Shown piece by piece: positions 1 to 9,061 of a stretch of 64,000 bases of DNA. The DNA is from Aliamphritea spongicola (lineage in GTDB: Bacteria; Pseudomonadota; Gammaproteobacteria; Pseudomonadales; Balneatricaceae). Both the position numbers and the translations under genes were made by a program. The DNA lies in the NCBI GenBank assembly GCA_024347235.1, contig AP025283.1:1984001-2048000 (forward strand), read 5' to 3'. Under the pieces are notes generated by a model that was not told where the DNA came from, did no database searches, and saw only the letters and a list, made by a program, of their open reading frames with translations. The number at the start of each line of letters is the position of its first letter. The first letter of the stretch is position 1.

Positions 1-273
1 GCCCAGCAGTTCAACCGCTTTAACCTGATCAACCAGTGGTGAAGTCGCTTCACCTTTAGCAACTGCAGCCAGGAAACCGGCTTTTACATAAGCTGCCTGG
101 TCAACACCGGCAGGTACACGGTTTTCCAGCAGATCAAGGATAAATGCTTCTTCGCCAGCTGGCGGATTCTTCAGCAACTCAACCAGTGCCGCTGTCTGAT
201 CAGCGTCCAGTGGTTTTGCCGGCACGCCTTCCTGGGCGCGTTCTTCTACATGTTTACGGTAAGCTTCAAGCAC
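1..273 (-). CDS. acnB: Aconitate hydratase B, N-terminal part (cut by window start)
   Basis: The first 91 codons match the N-terminal HEAT-like domain of AcnB, the TCA-cycle enzyme that interconverts citrate and isocitrate through a 4Fe-4S cluster. The visible text includes LVELLKNPPAGEE, LLENRVP and YVKAGFLAAVAKGEA, which I recognise as nearly identical to E. coli AcnB. The start is a GTG at 273, preceded by a GAGG ribosome site. The frame is open to the window edge with no break, and the catalytic domains lie outside the window. The gene diverges from the YebC-family gene across about 640 bp. Confidence 0.93.
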   Translation of the reverse strand, partial: MLEAYRKHVEERAQEGVPAKPLDADQTAALVELLKNPPAGEEAFILDLLENRVPAGVDQAAYVKAGFLAAVAKGEATSPLVDQVKAVELLG

Positions 274-913
274 GATATAGCCCTCATCTGTTGTCTCTTT
301 CCGGCTCCATAGAACAGCCGGTGGTCGAATGGCCCGTATTTCGGACGATTCTTGAATTTGGCGCGTGAATTCTAGCTCAAACCGGTGAAAAAGTTAAGTT
401 TTGTCAACAATGTTTATGTTAATACTTTCAGCTTAGACTGATTCTGCCCTGACAGGCGAACCGTCAGGGCTTTGGCACGGATAATATAGGGTTAGTGATA
501 TTTAACTATTTGTAATATAAGAACTTTAACTAAGCGTGTTTGCTGTTTAAAGGATCTTTTTTATCTAGAAAGGGATCACTTTAAAGAAATAGCTTGTCAG
601 TGTGCGACATCGGTCAGAATGCAAAAGTGTAGACAGTCAGGGCAAAAATGGTTTTTCTACAGGGGTTTTAGGGCTGGATTGTCGACAATGTGAGTGATCA
701 AAAGGTTTTTAAAATTTTTATGAATTTTTTAGAACAGGCAGGTGACGATCCGGTGTTTTGTCAGCAAACCAGCTCTCTAATGCGATAAACTGTCATCTGA
801 ATCAGTTTAATACCTAAGAATCAGGCATATTTGCCTGTCGGGGTAGTGATAATTGCCGTCAGGCATTAGAATCCCTGTCATTGCTTTGAGTATCGGATGA
901 AAGAGTATTTCTA
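274..913. other. Long divergent intergenic region
   Basis: This 640-bp gap separates acnB and the YebC-family gene, which point away from each other, so it should hold both promoters. It is AT-rich around 490-740. The only strong structure I see is the hairpin at 446-470. No protein-coding frame in it looks real. Confidence 0.6.
446..470. other. Perfect 8-bp inverted repeat (hairpin)
   Basis: GCCCTGAC and GTCAGGGC face each other around a 9-base centre that can add GG/CC pairs around a CGAA loop. Only a short T stretch follows. It lies upstream of acnB rather than after a gene, so a regulatory or small-RNA role is as likely as termination. Confidence 0.4.
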
Positions 914-1632
914 ATGGGAAGAAGTTTTGAAAATCGTAAAGCATCTATGGCGAAAACCCAGGGTGCTAAATCTAAGTTATATGCCAAGTACGGGAAAGAG
1001 CTTTATGTTTGCGCAAAAGTGGTGGCGTAGACCCGGACGGCAACTTGTCTCTGCGACGTTTGATCGAAAAAGCAAAAAAGATCAGGTTCCGGCCCACGTA
1101 ATTGAAAAGCGATGGACAAAGCCAGCGGTGGCGGCGGTGAAGACTACGCTCACGCCCGCTATGAAGGCTTTGGCCCGGGTGGCTGCATGGTGATTGTTGA
1201 CTGTCTGACGGATAACAACAACCGTACCTTCGGTGATGTGCGTACTGCATTTAACAAAGGTAAGGCGAAGCTGGTGGTCAGGGCGCGGTTGCGCACATGT
1301 TTGATCACCGTGCAGTGCTGGTATTTCCACACGGCGACGAAGATGAAATTCTTGAACTGCTGATGATGGCAGACGTAGACGTGGCGGACATCGAAAGCGA
1401 AGACGGTAAGATCACTGTTTACGCACCGCACACTGAATTCTTTAAAGCGAAAACCGCGCTGCATGAAGCACTGCCGGACGTTGAGTTCGAAGTGGAGGAA
1501 ATCACCTTTGTTCCTCAGACCATCAGCGAACTGAGCGGTGAAGATGTAGAACAGTTCGAGAAGTTTATGGATCTGCTGAACGACTGCGATGACGTTCAGG
1601 AAATCTACCATAACGCTGAAATTGCTGAGTGA
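914..1632 (+). CDS. YebC/PmpR-family regulator, YeeN-type (frameshifted in this sequence)
   Basis: This encodes a DNA-binding or translation-linked protein of the YebC/PmpR family. The N-terminus [14 protein letters not shown] and the segments [19 protein letters not shown] and DDVQEIYHN are family hallmarks. The MGR start and general wording fit the YeeN branch better than the MAGHSKW branch. Restoring one base in each of four homopolymers (A run 1015-1018, A run 1074-1079, A run 1105-1108, GG at 1273-1274) gives an uninterrupted protein of about 240 residues, the usual length. I therefore read the breaks as sequence errors, not decay. A palindromic terminator follows directly. Confidence 0.88.
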
Positions 1633-1658
1633 TATAAGCAATCACGTTCGTTAAAGTA

Positions 1659-1686
1659 AAAAGCCCTGCAATGCAGGGCTTTTTTG
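1659..1686. terminator. Bidirectional rho-independent terminator
   Basis: The stem AGCCCTGCA/TGCAGGGCT is flanked by AAAAA on the left and TTTTTT on the right. It can serve both the YebC-family gene on the plus strand and the convergent LysE-family gene on the minus strand. Confidence 0.9.
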
Positions 1687-1704
1687 TGTCTGTCAGTTTT
1701 GTTG

Positions 1705-2315
1705 CTAGAGGGTAACCACCCGGATTGCCAGTGCCAGCAATACCAGCCCGGTGATCCGGTTAATCCACTGGCTGTTGCGCTGTAAGCGGGTTAATACCGT
1801 GCTTCTGAAAGCACCAGACACACCAGTGTGTACCACAGGCCATCAACCAGGGTGGCGGTAGCAATCAGAATCAGTTTATCGGCCTGGCTGGCATCGGCAG
1901 AAACGAACTGGGAAAACAGCGCAATGAAGAAAATCGCCAGCTTTGGATTCAGTAATGAAATCAGCAGACCTTCCTGACCGGCCTGTAACAGAGACATCTG
2001 GCGGCTCGCGGCGACATTCAATGCGCCGGCAGCACCTGCTCTGATCGCCTGTACACCAATCCATGCCAGATAGGCAGCACCCGCCCAGGTAATCAGGGTA
2101 AACAGCTGGCCGGACTGGCTGATCAAAAGAGATAAGCCCGTGACGGTGGCAAACGCCCATAATCCAACGCCAGCTGCATGGGTCCAGCTGGTAAGTAAAC
2201 CGTGCTGCCGGCTGTTATTGACGGTTTGTTTCAGCACGACGGCCAGGCTGGGGCCGGGTGACATTGCACCCAGACAACAGACCAGAAAAAGTGAAAGCCA
2301 GGCGGTGAAAGTCAT
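1705..2315 (-). CDS. LysE/RhtB-family amino acid exporter
   Basis: This is an inner-membrane exporter of about 203 residues. The N-terminal sequence MTFTAWLSLFLVCCLGAMSPGPSLAVVLKQ carries the GPS segment typical of the family, followed by several hydrophobic helices and LLNPKLAIFFIALF in the middle. The ATG at 2315 is chosen because AAGGA lies 7 bases upstream; a longer reading from 2357 has no ribosome site. One missing A near 1800 ends the frame early. Restoring it gives a C-terminus ending in LALAIRVVTL and a TAG at 1705. The substrate cannot be told from sequence. Confidence 0.85.
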
Positions 2316-2485
2316 GTACTGATCCTTAGACGGTAAAGGTTCCTTAGGGAGCTGCATTTAAGCCTTATGGCACGTGGAATGCAACTGCCGGATGCGGCGT
2401 TATTGTATGTCAGGCAATAAATAAATTGTGTCATTCAATGCGCCGTGCCAGACTTTTTTGCACTGAATCAAAGCAGGGAGGTGTT

Positions 2486-3187
2486 ATGAAAACAATCGGT
2501 ATGCTGGGTGGCATGAGCTGGGAGTCCAGTGCGGACTATTACGCAGCCCTTAACCGGGGTGTTAAGCAGAAGCTGGGCGGCCTGCATTCTGCCAAGGTCT
2601 GTATGCTGAGCGTGGACTTTGCTGAGATCGAGCAGTTACAGCACGCCGGGGACTGGCAGCAACTGGCAGATATACTGGCCCGGCAGGCGGCAGCAACCGA
2701 ACGGGGCGGTGCCGACTTTCTGCTGATTGCCACTAACACAATGCATAAGGTGGCTGATGAAGTGGAAGCCGCCATCAGTATTCCTTTATTACATATTGCT
2801 GATGTGACCGCTGAAAAACTCCTGGCGGACGGTGTTAAAACCATCGGTTTATTGGGCACCCGTTTCACCATGGCAGAAGACTTTTACAAAGGCCGGCTAA
2901 CCGACAAGTTTGGCCTGCAGGTGCTGGTACCCGATGCTGATCAGCAGGATGATGTTCACCGCATTATTTACGAAGAGCTGTGTCAGGGTGAGGTGCATGA
3001 TTCTTCGCGGCAGGTGTATCTGAAAATTATCGATGATCTGTTTGCCCGTGGCGCCGAAGGGGTGATTCTTGGCTGTACTGAAATCGCCATGCTGGTGAAG
3101 CCGGAGCATACATCTGTATCGCTATATGACACCACCGCACTGCATGCCGAAGGTGCCGTTAAGCTCGCACTGGCAGAGGATTTTTAG
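2486..3187 (+). CDS. Aspartate/glutamate racemase family protein
   Basis: This is a 233-residue cytoplasmic enzyme of the Asp/Glu/hydantoin racemase superfamily, closest to the YgeA type. It has the start MKTIGMLGGMSWESSADYYAALN, the first catalytic-region motif ATNTMHKV (Thr where many homologues have Cys), and the second motif GCTEIAMLV with its Cys. The ATG at 2486 has GGGAGG just upstream; the open frame further upstream is not needed. The gene is intact. The Thr at the first active-site position suggests that true racemase activity is not assured. Confidence 0.85.
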   Translation: MKTIGMLGGMSWESSADYYAALNRGVKQKLGGLHSAKVCMLSVDFAEIEQLQHAGDWQQLADILARQAAATERGGADFLLIATNTMHKVADEVEAAISIPLLHIADVTAEKLLADGVKTIGLLGTRFTMAEDFYKGRLTDKFGLQVLVPDADQQDDVHRIIYEELCQGEVHDSSRQVYLKIIDDLFARGAEGVILGCTEIAMLVKPEHTSVSLYDTTALHAEGAVKLALAEDF

Positions 3188-3262
3188 CAGGCCGCCCAGA
3201 GGCTGACTAAACTGTAATTCAGACAGCATCTGAAAAACAGTTACAGTCAGCAGGAGGCGGTT

Positions 3263-3699
3263 ATGATCATCAACCATCAGGTGGGAATTGCCGGCAGTGC
3301 CACGGACATCTATGAAGCACTCACCACCAATGAAGGGTTAATGGACTGGTGGACCAGTGATGTCACCGGTGCCGGCGAAGTGGGCTCAGTTATACAGTTC
3401 AGGTTTAACGGTGGCGGGCCGGATTTTCAGGTCACCGAACTGATACCGGATCAAAGGTGGTCTGGCGGCATCATGGCAATATGCCGGAAGCCTGGGTCGG
3501 CACAGAAGTCAGCTTCGATCTGATCCCTCGGGATAATCAGGTGATGGTGCGTTTCAGGCACGCCAACTGGGAAGAAGCGACCGACTTTATGGCCCATTGC
3601 ACCACCAAGTGGGCAGTGTTTCTCCTCAGCCTTAAAGCTCTTATCGAGACCGGCACCGGACAGCCGTTTCCCGATGACATTCACATCGACCACAGCTGA
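3263..3699 (+). CDS. SRPBCC/AHSA1-type ligand-binding protein
   Basis: This is a small START-like fold protein of about 145 residues. It opens with INHQVGIAGSATDIYEALTTNEGLMDWWTSDVTG and ends with CTTKWAVFLLSLKALIETG, both typical of the AHSA1 (activator of Hsp90 ATPase-like) family. A single missing G near 3462 splits it; restoring it joins the two halves. A GGAGG ribosome site precedes the ATG. It lies 5 bp before the CPXCG gene and is probably cotranscribed with it. Its ligand is unknown. Confidence 0.8.
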
Positions 3700-3704
3700 T
3701 CATT

Positions 3705-3896
3705 ATGCAGTGCCTTGAAGAACGGCGGGTGGAGTGTCCTTATTGTGGTGCAGGTTTTACCTGCCTGCTGGATTGCAGCGCCGGCAGCCAGCAATACATT
3801 GAAGACTGTCAAGTGTGCTGTCAGCCCATTGTCTTTGATCTGTTTATTACGGACGGAGAAGCGGAGATACAGCTGCGCCGTGAAGATGAAGCCTGA
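3705..3896 (+). CDS. CPXCG-motif cysteine-rich small protein
   Basis: This is a 63-residue protein with a zinc-ribbon-like Cys pattern: CPYCG at residues 11-15 and CQVCCQP near residue 36. It belongs to the small CPXCG family seen in many gammaproteobacteria, of unknown role. It begins 5 bp after the SRPBCC gene stop, which suggests translational coupling. The C-terminal half is acidic. The frame is intact. Confidence 0.8.
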   Translation: MQCLEERRVECPYCGAGFTCLLDCSAGSQQYIEDCQVCCQPIVFDLFITDGEAEIQLRREDEA

Positions 3897-3963
3897 AACA
3901 CTGTTTCAGGTTCCCGTATCTGTGTACACTACGCGCCTTTCAGATTGACAGAGACAACACACA

Positions 3964-5143
3964 GTGGAAAGCCGCGACGTAGTAATTATTGGTGCCGGAG
4001 CCTCAGGATTAATGACGGCTGCAACTGCCGGATACCGGGGCAGGGACGTGCTGGTTTTGGAGCACACCAAAAGGTTGGCCGTAAGATCCTTATGTCCGGC
4101 GGTGGTCGCTGTAACTTCACCAATATCTATAACGGCCCGGATAACTTTCTCTCTACCAATAAGCACTTTTCCAAGTCTGCCCTGAGCCGTTATAAAGCCG
4201 CTGATTTTATCGAATTGGTGGAACGTCACGGGGTGGAATTCCACGAGAAAACCCTGGGTCAGCTGTTCTGTAATGAATCCAGTAAAGAAATCCTGCAACT
4301 GCTGCTCACTGAATGTGACTGGGCCGGGACGGAAATCCGCACTGAAACCAGCGTAAACAAGGTTGAAGCTCTCGCTGACGGCGGCTACCGGCTGGAAACT
4401 ACCTCCGGTGAGTTGCAATGTCAGTCGCTGGTGATTGCCACCGGCGGGCTGTCGATTCCTAACGGCGGTGCAACCTCCTTTGCCTATGATCTGGCCCGCC
4501 AGTTCGGTATGGAAGTCACTGAACTGCAGGCGGCACTGGTGCCGTTTACCCTGCAGCCGAAAGATCTGGAACACTTTAAACCGCTGTCCGGCGTATCCCA
4601 TCCGGTAACCGCCCGCATCGGTAAAGTCAGCTTTCGCGAGAACATGCTGTTCACCCACCGGGGCATCAGCGGTCCGGCGATTCTGCAGATCTCTTCATAC
4701 TGGCAGCCGGGCACGGAAGTAACCATCGACCTGTTCCCGGAACTGGACCTCACCGACTGGCTGATTCAGGCAAAAGCCCAGCACGGCAAAGCGGATATAG
4801 TAAACCAGCTTGCGCAACTGATGAGTAAGCGGATGTCGCAGACCTTCTGTGAACTCTGGAATATCAGCGGCCCGATGAATCAGTTCGATAATAAAAAGCT
4901 GGCGGCCATTGCTGATCAGTTTCATAACTGGACTGTTAAGCCCAGCGGCACAGAAGGCTACCGCACCGCCGAAGTCACCCTTGGCGGTATCGTCACGGAT
5001 GAAGTGTCTTCAAAAACCTTTGAAGCCAAAAAGCCCCGGGTATGTACTTCGTGGGTGAGTGCCTGGACGTAACCGGCCACCTGGGCGGCCACAACTTCCA
5101 GTGGGCCTGGGCCTGCGGCTTTGCAGCAGGGCAGTTTGTGTGA
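3964..5143 (+). CDS. yhiN: YhiN/HI0933-family flavoprotein
   Basis: This is a FAD-dependent oxidoreductase of the HI0933/BaiN type, about 394 residues. The N-terminus has the dinucleotide-binding motif VVIIGAGASGL, then LMSGGGRCNFTN, and the C-terminus has TGHLGGHNFQWAWACGFAAG, the family signature. The start is taken as GTG at 3964. Two missing bases (A run near 4070, G run near 5038) split it; restoring them gives a normal protein. A terminator follows at 5184. A diverged fragment of the same gene lies 4 kb downstream, beyond the AT-rich island. Confidence 0.87.
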
Positions 5144-5183
5144 TGTTTGAGCGTATTTAACGTTCGCGCAAAAGATAGTTGAG

Positions 5184-5215
5184 AGTCAGATAAACGGGAG
5201 GTTGTCTGACTTTTT
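5184..5215 (+). terminator. Terminator after yhiN
   Basis: The stem AGTCAGA/TCTGACT with a 14-base centre is followed by TTTTT. It lies 40 bp after the yhiN stop codon and marks the end of the core block before the AT-rich island. Confidence 0.75.
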
Positions 5216-5628
5216 AGTGTTAGCTGAGTTATTTATCAGCTGCTCTCTTAACAGGGAGATTGCCCGTATCTCAAGTTGCTGCTTAGTGCCAAAAGCGGAC
5301 ATGCCGGTTCAGGCTCTCACCAGTAATAAGCATCCCGAATCAGCCTGCATCCTGATAACTCTCATTTATAAGTTTGCTGTCTATCAATGACAGCCACATT
5401 TCAGTCTTGCCTTTTCCATTAACTGGTTACATATTAAGCACTTAGGGATTTTATTGTACTGGCCTATGTTCACAGGCAATTATCGAAATACGCATTTGCA
5501 TTTTTCTGAGAAAATTGAAAGTGTCGTTTAAAATAATTCAGATTAAATTTTTACAGCTAATTCTGTATTCTGGGTTGAGAGAAAAATTCCCACGCTCGTT
5601 ATTAAAATATTTGCTCCAAAGGATAACT
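5216..5628. other. Noncoding stretch at the left end of the AT-rich island
   Basis: Base composition becomes AT-rich from about 5390. I see no credible gene, repeat or RNA here. A 62-codon open frame at 5202-5390 starts inside the terminator and resembles nothing. The DUF3800 promoter should lie near 5540-5620. Confidence 0.5.
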
Positions 5629-6716
5629 ATGATACTAAATTATTATATTGATGAGAGTGGTAATTCTGGAGATGTATTGAGCACAGGTGAGGATTTTGAT
5701 TTTTATGGACAACCTGTTTTTCTTTAGCTTGCATTGGTATAAATGATACTCGAACTCTGGATGAGTTAGTTTTGGAATTAAGAAAAACATCGGATTCAAG
5801 GCTCTGAATTGAAGTCATCAAAGATATATCGGAAGAAGCCGAGGTTTATTAGTGATCTTGTAAATTTATTAGATAGAGAAAATATTCCTATATTTATCGA
5901 AGTAGTGGATAAAAAGTACTTTATTGCTGCGAATCTTGTTAATTGCCATGTAATGCCAGCTTATTCTTCTCCTCCAGAAACTCCTGAGTCACAGATGGCG
6001 AGAAATCATTGTGCGGACTTCATATATGAACATGCACCAAACTCTGTGTTTAATAAGTTTATTGTTGCCTGTGAAAATCCCTCAAACGAAACATTGTTAG
6101 AATCATTCAATGAGATTCGTAGTTTTACTGAGAACTATTTGCCTAGAAGTTATCTTTCTGATTTTATATCGAATAATATTGATGATAGCATCAAGGATTA
6201 CGACGAGTTAAGATCAATCAATGAAAAGGAGGCCTATTTAAAATTTATTCCTATTTCAGATACTAGTAAAAAGGGAAATGTATATGGATGCTTCCAAACT
6301 TAAGTTCGTTTACAAATATATATGCTAGGATTAATTTGTACTTGAATGGAGATATATCTGAAGCAAGTATTGTTCATGATGAACAAGCTCATTTTGATGA
6401 AATTATCGCTATCAATAAAAAGCTCGTGGAAGAACTAGATACGACTAATACAATAGCAGTAAGGACAGCGAAGTATACTTTCTCAGATTCAGCTTCTTTG
6501 GAATTCTCAGAATCACATAAGCATAGCTCGATACAAGTTGCAGATATATTAGCCGGAATGGCAATGAGATATGTGCAGGAGAAGATTGAGGGTGTTAGAA
6601 GTAAGCCAGAAATAGCTAATGCATATGATAGTATCTTGCGCATGTCCAACCCGTATCGTGGTGTTGGAGTGAATTTGGTGACAACAGCCAAGGTTCACTA
6701 TGAATTGCATTTCTGA
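5629..6716 (+). CDS. DUF3800 domain protein
   Basis: This is a protein of about 363 residues after reconstruction. It begins MILNYYIDESGNSGD, the DUF3800 signature with an early Asp in a YIDESG beta strand, and ends with SSIQVADILAGMAMRYVQ, the family's C-terminal QVAD-like helix. DUF3800 is thought to have an RNase H-like fold and is common on mobile elements and defence islands; its function is not established. Several missing bases (T or A runs near 5727, 5800 and 6290) split it. AAAGGA precedes the ATG. The gene is markedly AT-rich against its surroundings, which suggests horizontal transfer. Confidence 0.75.
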
Positions 6717-6730
6717 ATTGAGAACTAACT

Positions 6731-6749
6731 AGTGCGTCAAATACGCACT
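6731..6749 (+). terminator. Possible terminator after the DUF3800 gene
   Basis: AGTGCGT and ACGCACT form a 7-bp stem around CAAAT, followed by CTTTA. The T run is short, so the call is weak. It begins 15 bp after the DUF3800 stop. Confidence 0.4.
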
Positions 6750-6836
6750 CTTTACGCGGGTATTAATCCGCTTCGTGTCGGAAGAAGACCTGAGTCAAGT
6801 CTCAAACTGTCTGAAGAACCGCTGCGGATACACTTA

Positions 6837-6893
6837 GGGCCAGGTCTTGTTTTTGCCAGCTTATCAATATATGCAAAAGGAAAGACCTGACCC
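6837..6893. repeat. REP-like palindrome, copy A
   Basis: The outer arms are GGGCCAGGTCTT and AAGACCTGACCC, with an inner arm pair TTTTTGC/GCAAAAG. It shares its core with copies at 8443 and 9062 and is similar in design to 21457. It sits between the DUF3800 gene and the HEPN-like pair. The AGACCTGACCC arm resembles REP elements linked to RAYT transposases in other bacteria (from memory); no RAYT gene is in the window. Confidence 0.7.
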
Positions 6894-6947
6894 TGCGACC
6901 CGAGGGCAAGGTTGTGCTCGTTTATGGGGTTTAGAATAGAAAGCGTT

Positions 6948-7662
6948 ATGAAACTTAGTAAGTTTCTTCGAGAAAATAAGAAAAATCTAACTGACTATAG
7001 TCTAAGTGGATTGGGGAGCTTGGTTGAGGATTTTTTACAGAGCCTGAATCTCTTCTACATAAAGCTGAAAAAAATTGGTAGAAAATGACGATTTAGCCGG
7101 CGCTCATGAGTTATTAACTAAATCAATAGAGACTCAAACAGTTACCCTGTTAAATAAGCTGGGAATAAAAGCATCACATGTTTTTAGTGAACAGATTTCA
7201 TTAGTAAATCAGCTGGGGATTTTAGCTCCAAGAATTTTATTGAAAATTGAATGCTTACATAACAGTTTAGAAGCTCATGCCGAATATGAAAAAAAGAAAA
7301 GCTGGAAAACCAATTAGATATAGCTAGCCTATATATAAAGATCACAAAAAGGTTTATGAATAATTTCTTTCAAGACTTTGAGATGAGCTTTCATGAAAAT
7401 AACCCAAACTGGAATAAAATCAATGAATGTAGCTGGCTAGGAAGTGCCAAACACGGTTTCAAAATTTTATTTCATGAAAAGGAGGCCCCACATACAAGTT
7501 ATAGGCGTTGTCGATTATTTAGAAATCATGAATTATAGAATTAACAGTTCAAAGCGTGACTTCATCCCTTTACTTCGAGCCTTTGTAAAGCTCAGTTTAT
7601 GGGATATTCACCCTGATTCTGTTTTTGATGAATTATGCCGCGAGGTTCTAGAAGAAGCTTAA
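6948..7662 (+). CDS. HEPN-like protein A (first of a tandem paralogous pair)
   Basis: After restoring five missing bases in A, T and C runs (near 7030, 7070, 7300, 7480 and 7490) this reads as about 239 residues. It aligns along its whole length with the next gene: HKAEKNLVENDDLAGA against DIAEEDLLTNDLRGNI, GILAPRILLKIECLHNSLEAH against GLVAPRVLKRLNKLRNSLEH, and C-terminal DFIPLLRAFVK against YIPLVRLAIK. The helical layout and the position of an R-x4-H motif in the partner suggest a HEPN fold. Here that Arg is His (LHNSLEAH), so catalysis may be lost. AT-rich, no signal peptide. The family assignment is inference. Confidence 0.55.
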
Positions 7663-7669
7663 GGTTATT

Positions 7670-8362
7670 ATGCGTTTAAAAGAGTTTTTAATAAATTACA
7701 ATCAACCATTAGATTGCTATGAAAGGATGTCGTTTACTGACCTAGAGTTTCCATTTGAAATACATGCGCAACACTTCCTTGATATTGCAGAGGAAGATCT
7801 TTTAACGAATGATCTTCGTGGTAACATCAATGCCTTGACTAATGCTAAAAGAGCTATTGATTGTCAAGTTGAAGCAGTTATTGAAGTTTTGTCGCTTAAG
7901 AAGGCTAGGCAGTTTCCCGTAAAGTTAGAAAAATTAATGAAATAGGGTTGGTAGCGCCTAGGGTTCTCAAAAGGTTAAACAAATTAAGAAATTCACTTGA
8001 GCATGATTTTGTATCTCCATCAAGAGATGAAGTAGAAGATTTTATTGATGTGGCAAGTTTATTTATAGAGCTATCAAACGGATTATTTAGAATGTATGCA
8101 TGGCAGTTTGCTGTTTATGATAAACAAACATATGGAGACAAAAATGGGTTTCAGGTTAACTTAAATAGAGATGATAACTCCATGGAAGTAAATATGTATA
8201 AAACAAACGGCAAAGTGACTACATATGTAGTTAGACCTGGTGAACATGAATACATCCCCTAGTAAGACTCGCAATCAAAACCGACTGGGGGACTCGATTG
8301 AAACTGATGAGCAGCTGATACAAAACATGATTGAGAGTATAACCTCACCAGAACAAGACTAA
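7670..8362 (+). CDS. HEPN-like protein B (second of the pair, R-x4-H intact)
   Basis: This is about 231 residues after restoring one base in each of three runs (near 7937, 8260 and 8290). It starts 7 bp after protein A stops, so the two are probably cotranslated. The motif LRNSLEHDF gives Arg-x4-His, the HEPN ribonuclease signature, followed by a long amphipathic helix (EVEDFIDVASLFIELSNGLF). A beta-rich C-terminal part follows. The frame appears to end at 8262, but the continuation to 8362 matches the C-terminus of protein A, so the longer product is preferred. No known toxin or antitoxin gene is adjacent. Function unknown. Confidence 0.6.
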
Positions 8363-8370
8363 AGACAAAG

Positions 8371-8415
8371 CTAACAAGTTGTTTAAATGGACAATAAAAC
8401 AGTTGGCGTTTGTTC
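8371..8415 (+). repeat. Truncated attC-like sequence
   Basis: Right after the HEPN-like pair, TAACAAGTTGTTTAA is followed by GGACA and then GTTGGCGTTTG. This spacing and wording resemble the 5' half of integron attC sites of the Vibrio type. The matching 3' half with GTTRRRY is not found before the REP-like element at 8443. It may be a cassette remnant; chance similarity is possible. Confidence 0.3.
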
Positions 8416-8442
8416 GAAAAGTATATGGGGTCAAAAGTACAT

Positions 8443-8534
8443 GGGGTCAGGTCTTGTCTTTTGCCAGTCTAATAGAAAAGCAAAAAGAAAGGTCTGACCC
8501 CAAAACACTTAAAAAGAAAGACCTGACCCTAAAA
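8443..8534. repeat. REP-like palindrome, copy B, with extra half-sites
   Basis: The full palindrome spans 8443-8501, with arms GGGGTCAGGTCTT and AAGGTCTGACCCC and inner TTTTGC/GCAAAA. Further half-sites adjoin it: ATGGGGTCAAAAG just upstream at 8425 and AAAGACCTGACCC at 8517-8529. The stacking looks like a small REP cluster. Confidence 0.75.
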
Positions 8535-8585
8535 TACTTATGACCCCAAAATAATTACCTTGGCTTTATATTTCTTGAGGTGTTT

Positions 8586-9044
8586 ATGAGTAAGTATCTT
8601 TTTATGTCATGGGCGCTTATAGTTTTGTTTTCGTCAAGCGCGTATTCCGAGCCCACAAAACCAGGTACATACAACAATTTAGAAGCAGAGAAGTCAGGAA
8701 AGGTTGGGGAATTACGACTCCATCCTGTAAAGGATAATTACTTTTTATTTAGCCTAAAACTAAATAGAGGTAAGCCTTCCTATAATTCTGGAAATTTATA
8801 TGGCGAATTGAAATTTAAAAATAATATTGGTGTATATGAGAGCGCTGAATATAAATTTAAAGATAAAATATGCACTTTAAAATTTGAAAATAAAGGCGAT
8901 TTAATATCAATTGTAACTGTTAACTTTAATAAACAATGTGGTTTTGGTTTTGGTGTGTATGCGGATGGTATTTATCAGCTTACTTCAGAGAAAGTTCCAG
9001 AGAATTACGTGGATATATTGGGCAATACTGTGAATTTCCCGTAA
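8586..9044 (+). CDS. Small exported hypothetical protein
   Basis: This is about 152 residues with a clear signal peptide: SKYLFMSWALIVLFSSSAYSE, cleavable after the Ala-Tyr-Ser region. The mature part is predicted mostly beta strand and has two cysteines (KICTLKF and KQCGFGFGVYADGIY) that could form a disulfide in the periplasm. The ATG at 8586 is chosen because GAGG lies 5 bases upstream; a GTG two codons earlier overlaps that site. AT-rich, intact, and bracketed by REP-like copies B and C. I do not recognise the family. Confidence 0.7.
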   Translation: MSKYLFMSWALIVLFSSSAYSEPTKPGTYNNLEAEKSGKVGELRLHPVKDNYFLFSLKLNRGKPSYNSGNLYGELKFKNNIGVYESAEYKFKDKICTLKFENKGDLISIVTVNFNKQCGFGFGVYADGIYQLTSEKVPENYVDILGNTVNFP

Positions 9045-9061
9045 AAACATACATTACAGAA

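Noticed and set aside
972..1641. Open frames on the minus strand opposite the YebC-family gene
   Set aside because: They are shadows of a well-recognised plus-strand gene and have no family resemblance.
5202..5390. 62-codon open frame after yhiN
   Set aside because: It starts inside a rho-independent terminator, has no ribosome site and resembles no protein.
8246..8362. Separate 38-codon small gene overlapping HEPN-like protein B
   Set aside because: Its peptide matches the C-terminus of protein A when joined to protein B by two single-base corrections, so it is the end of B.
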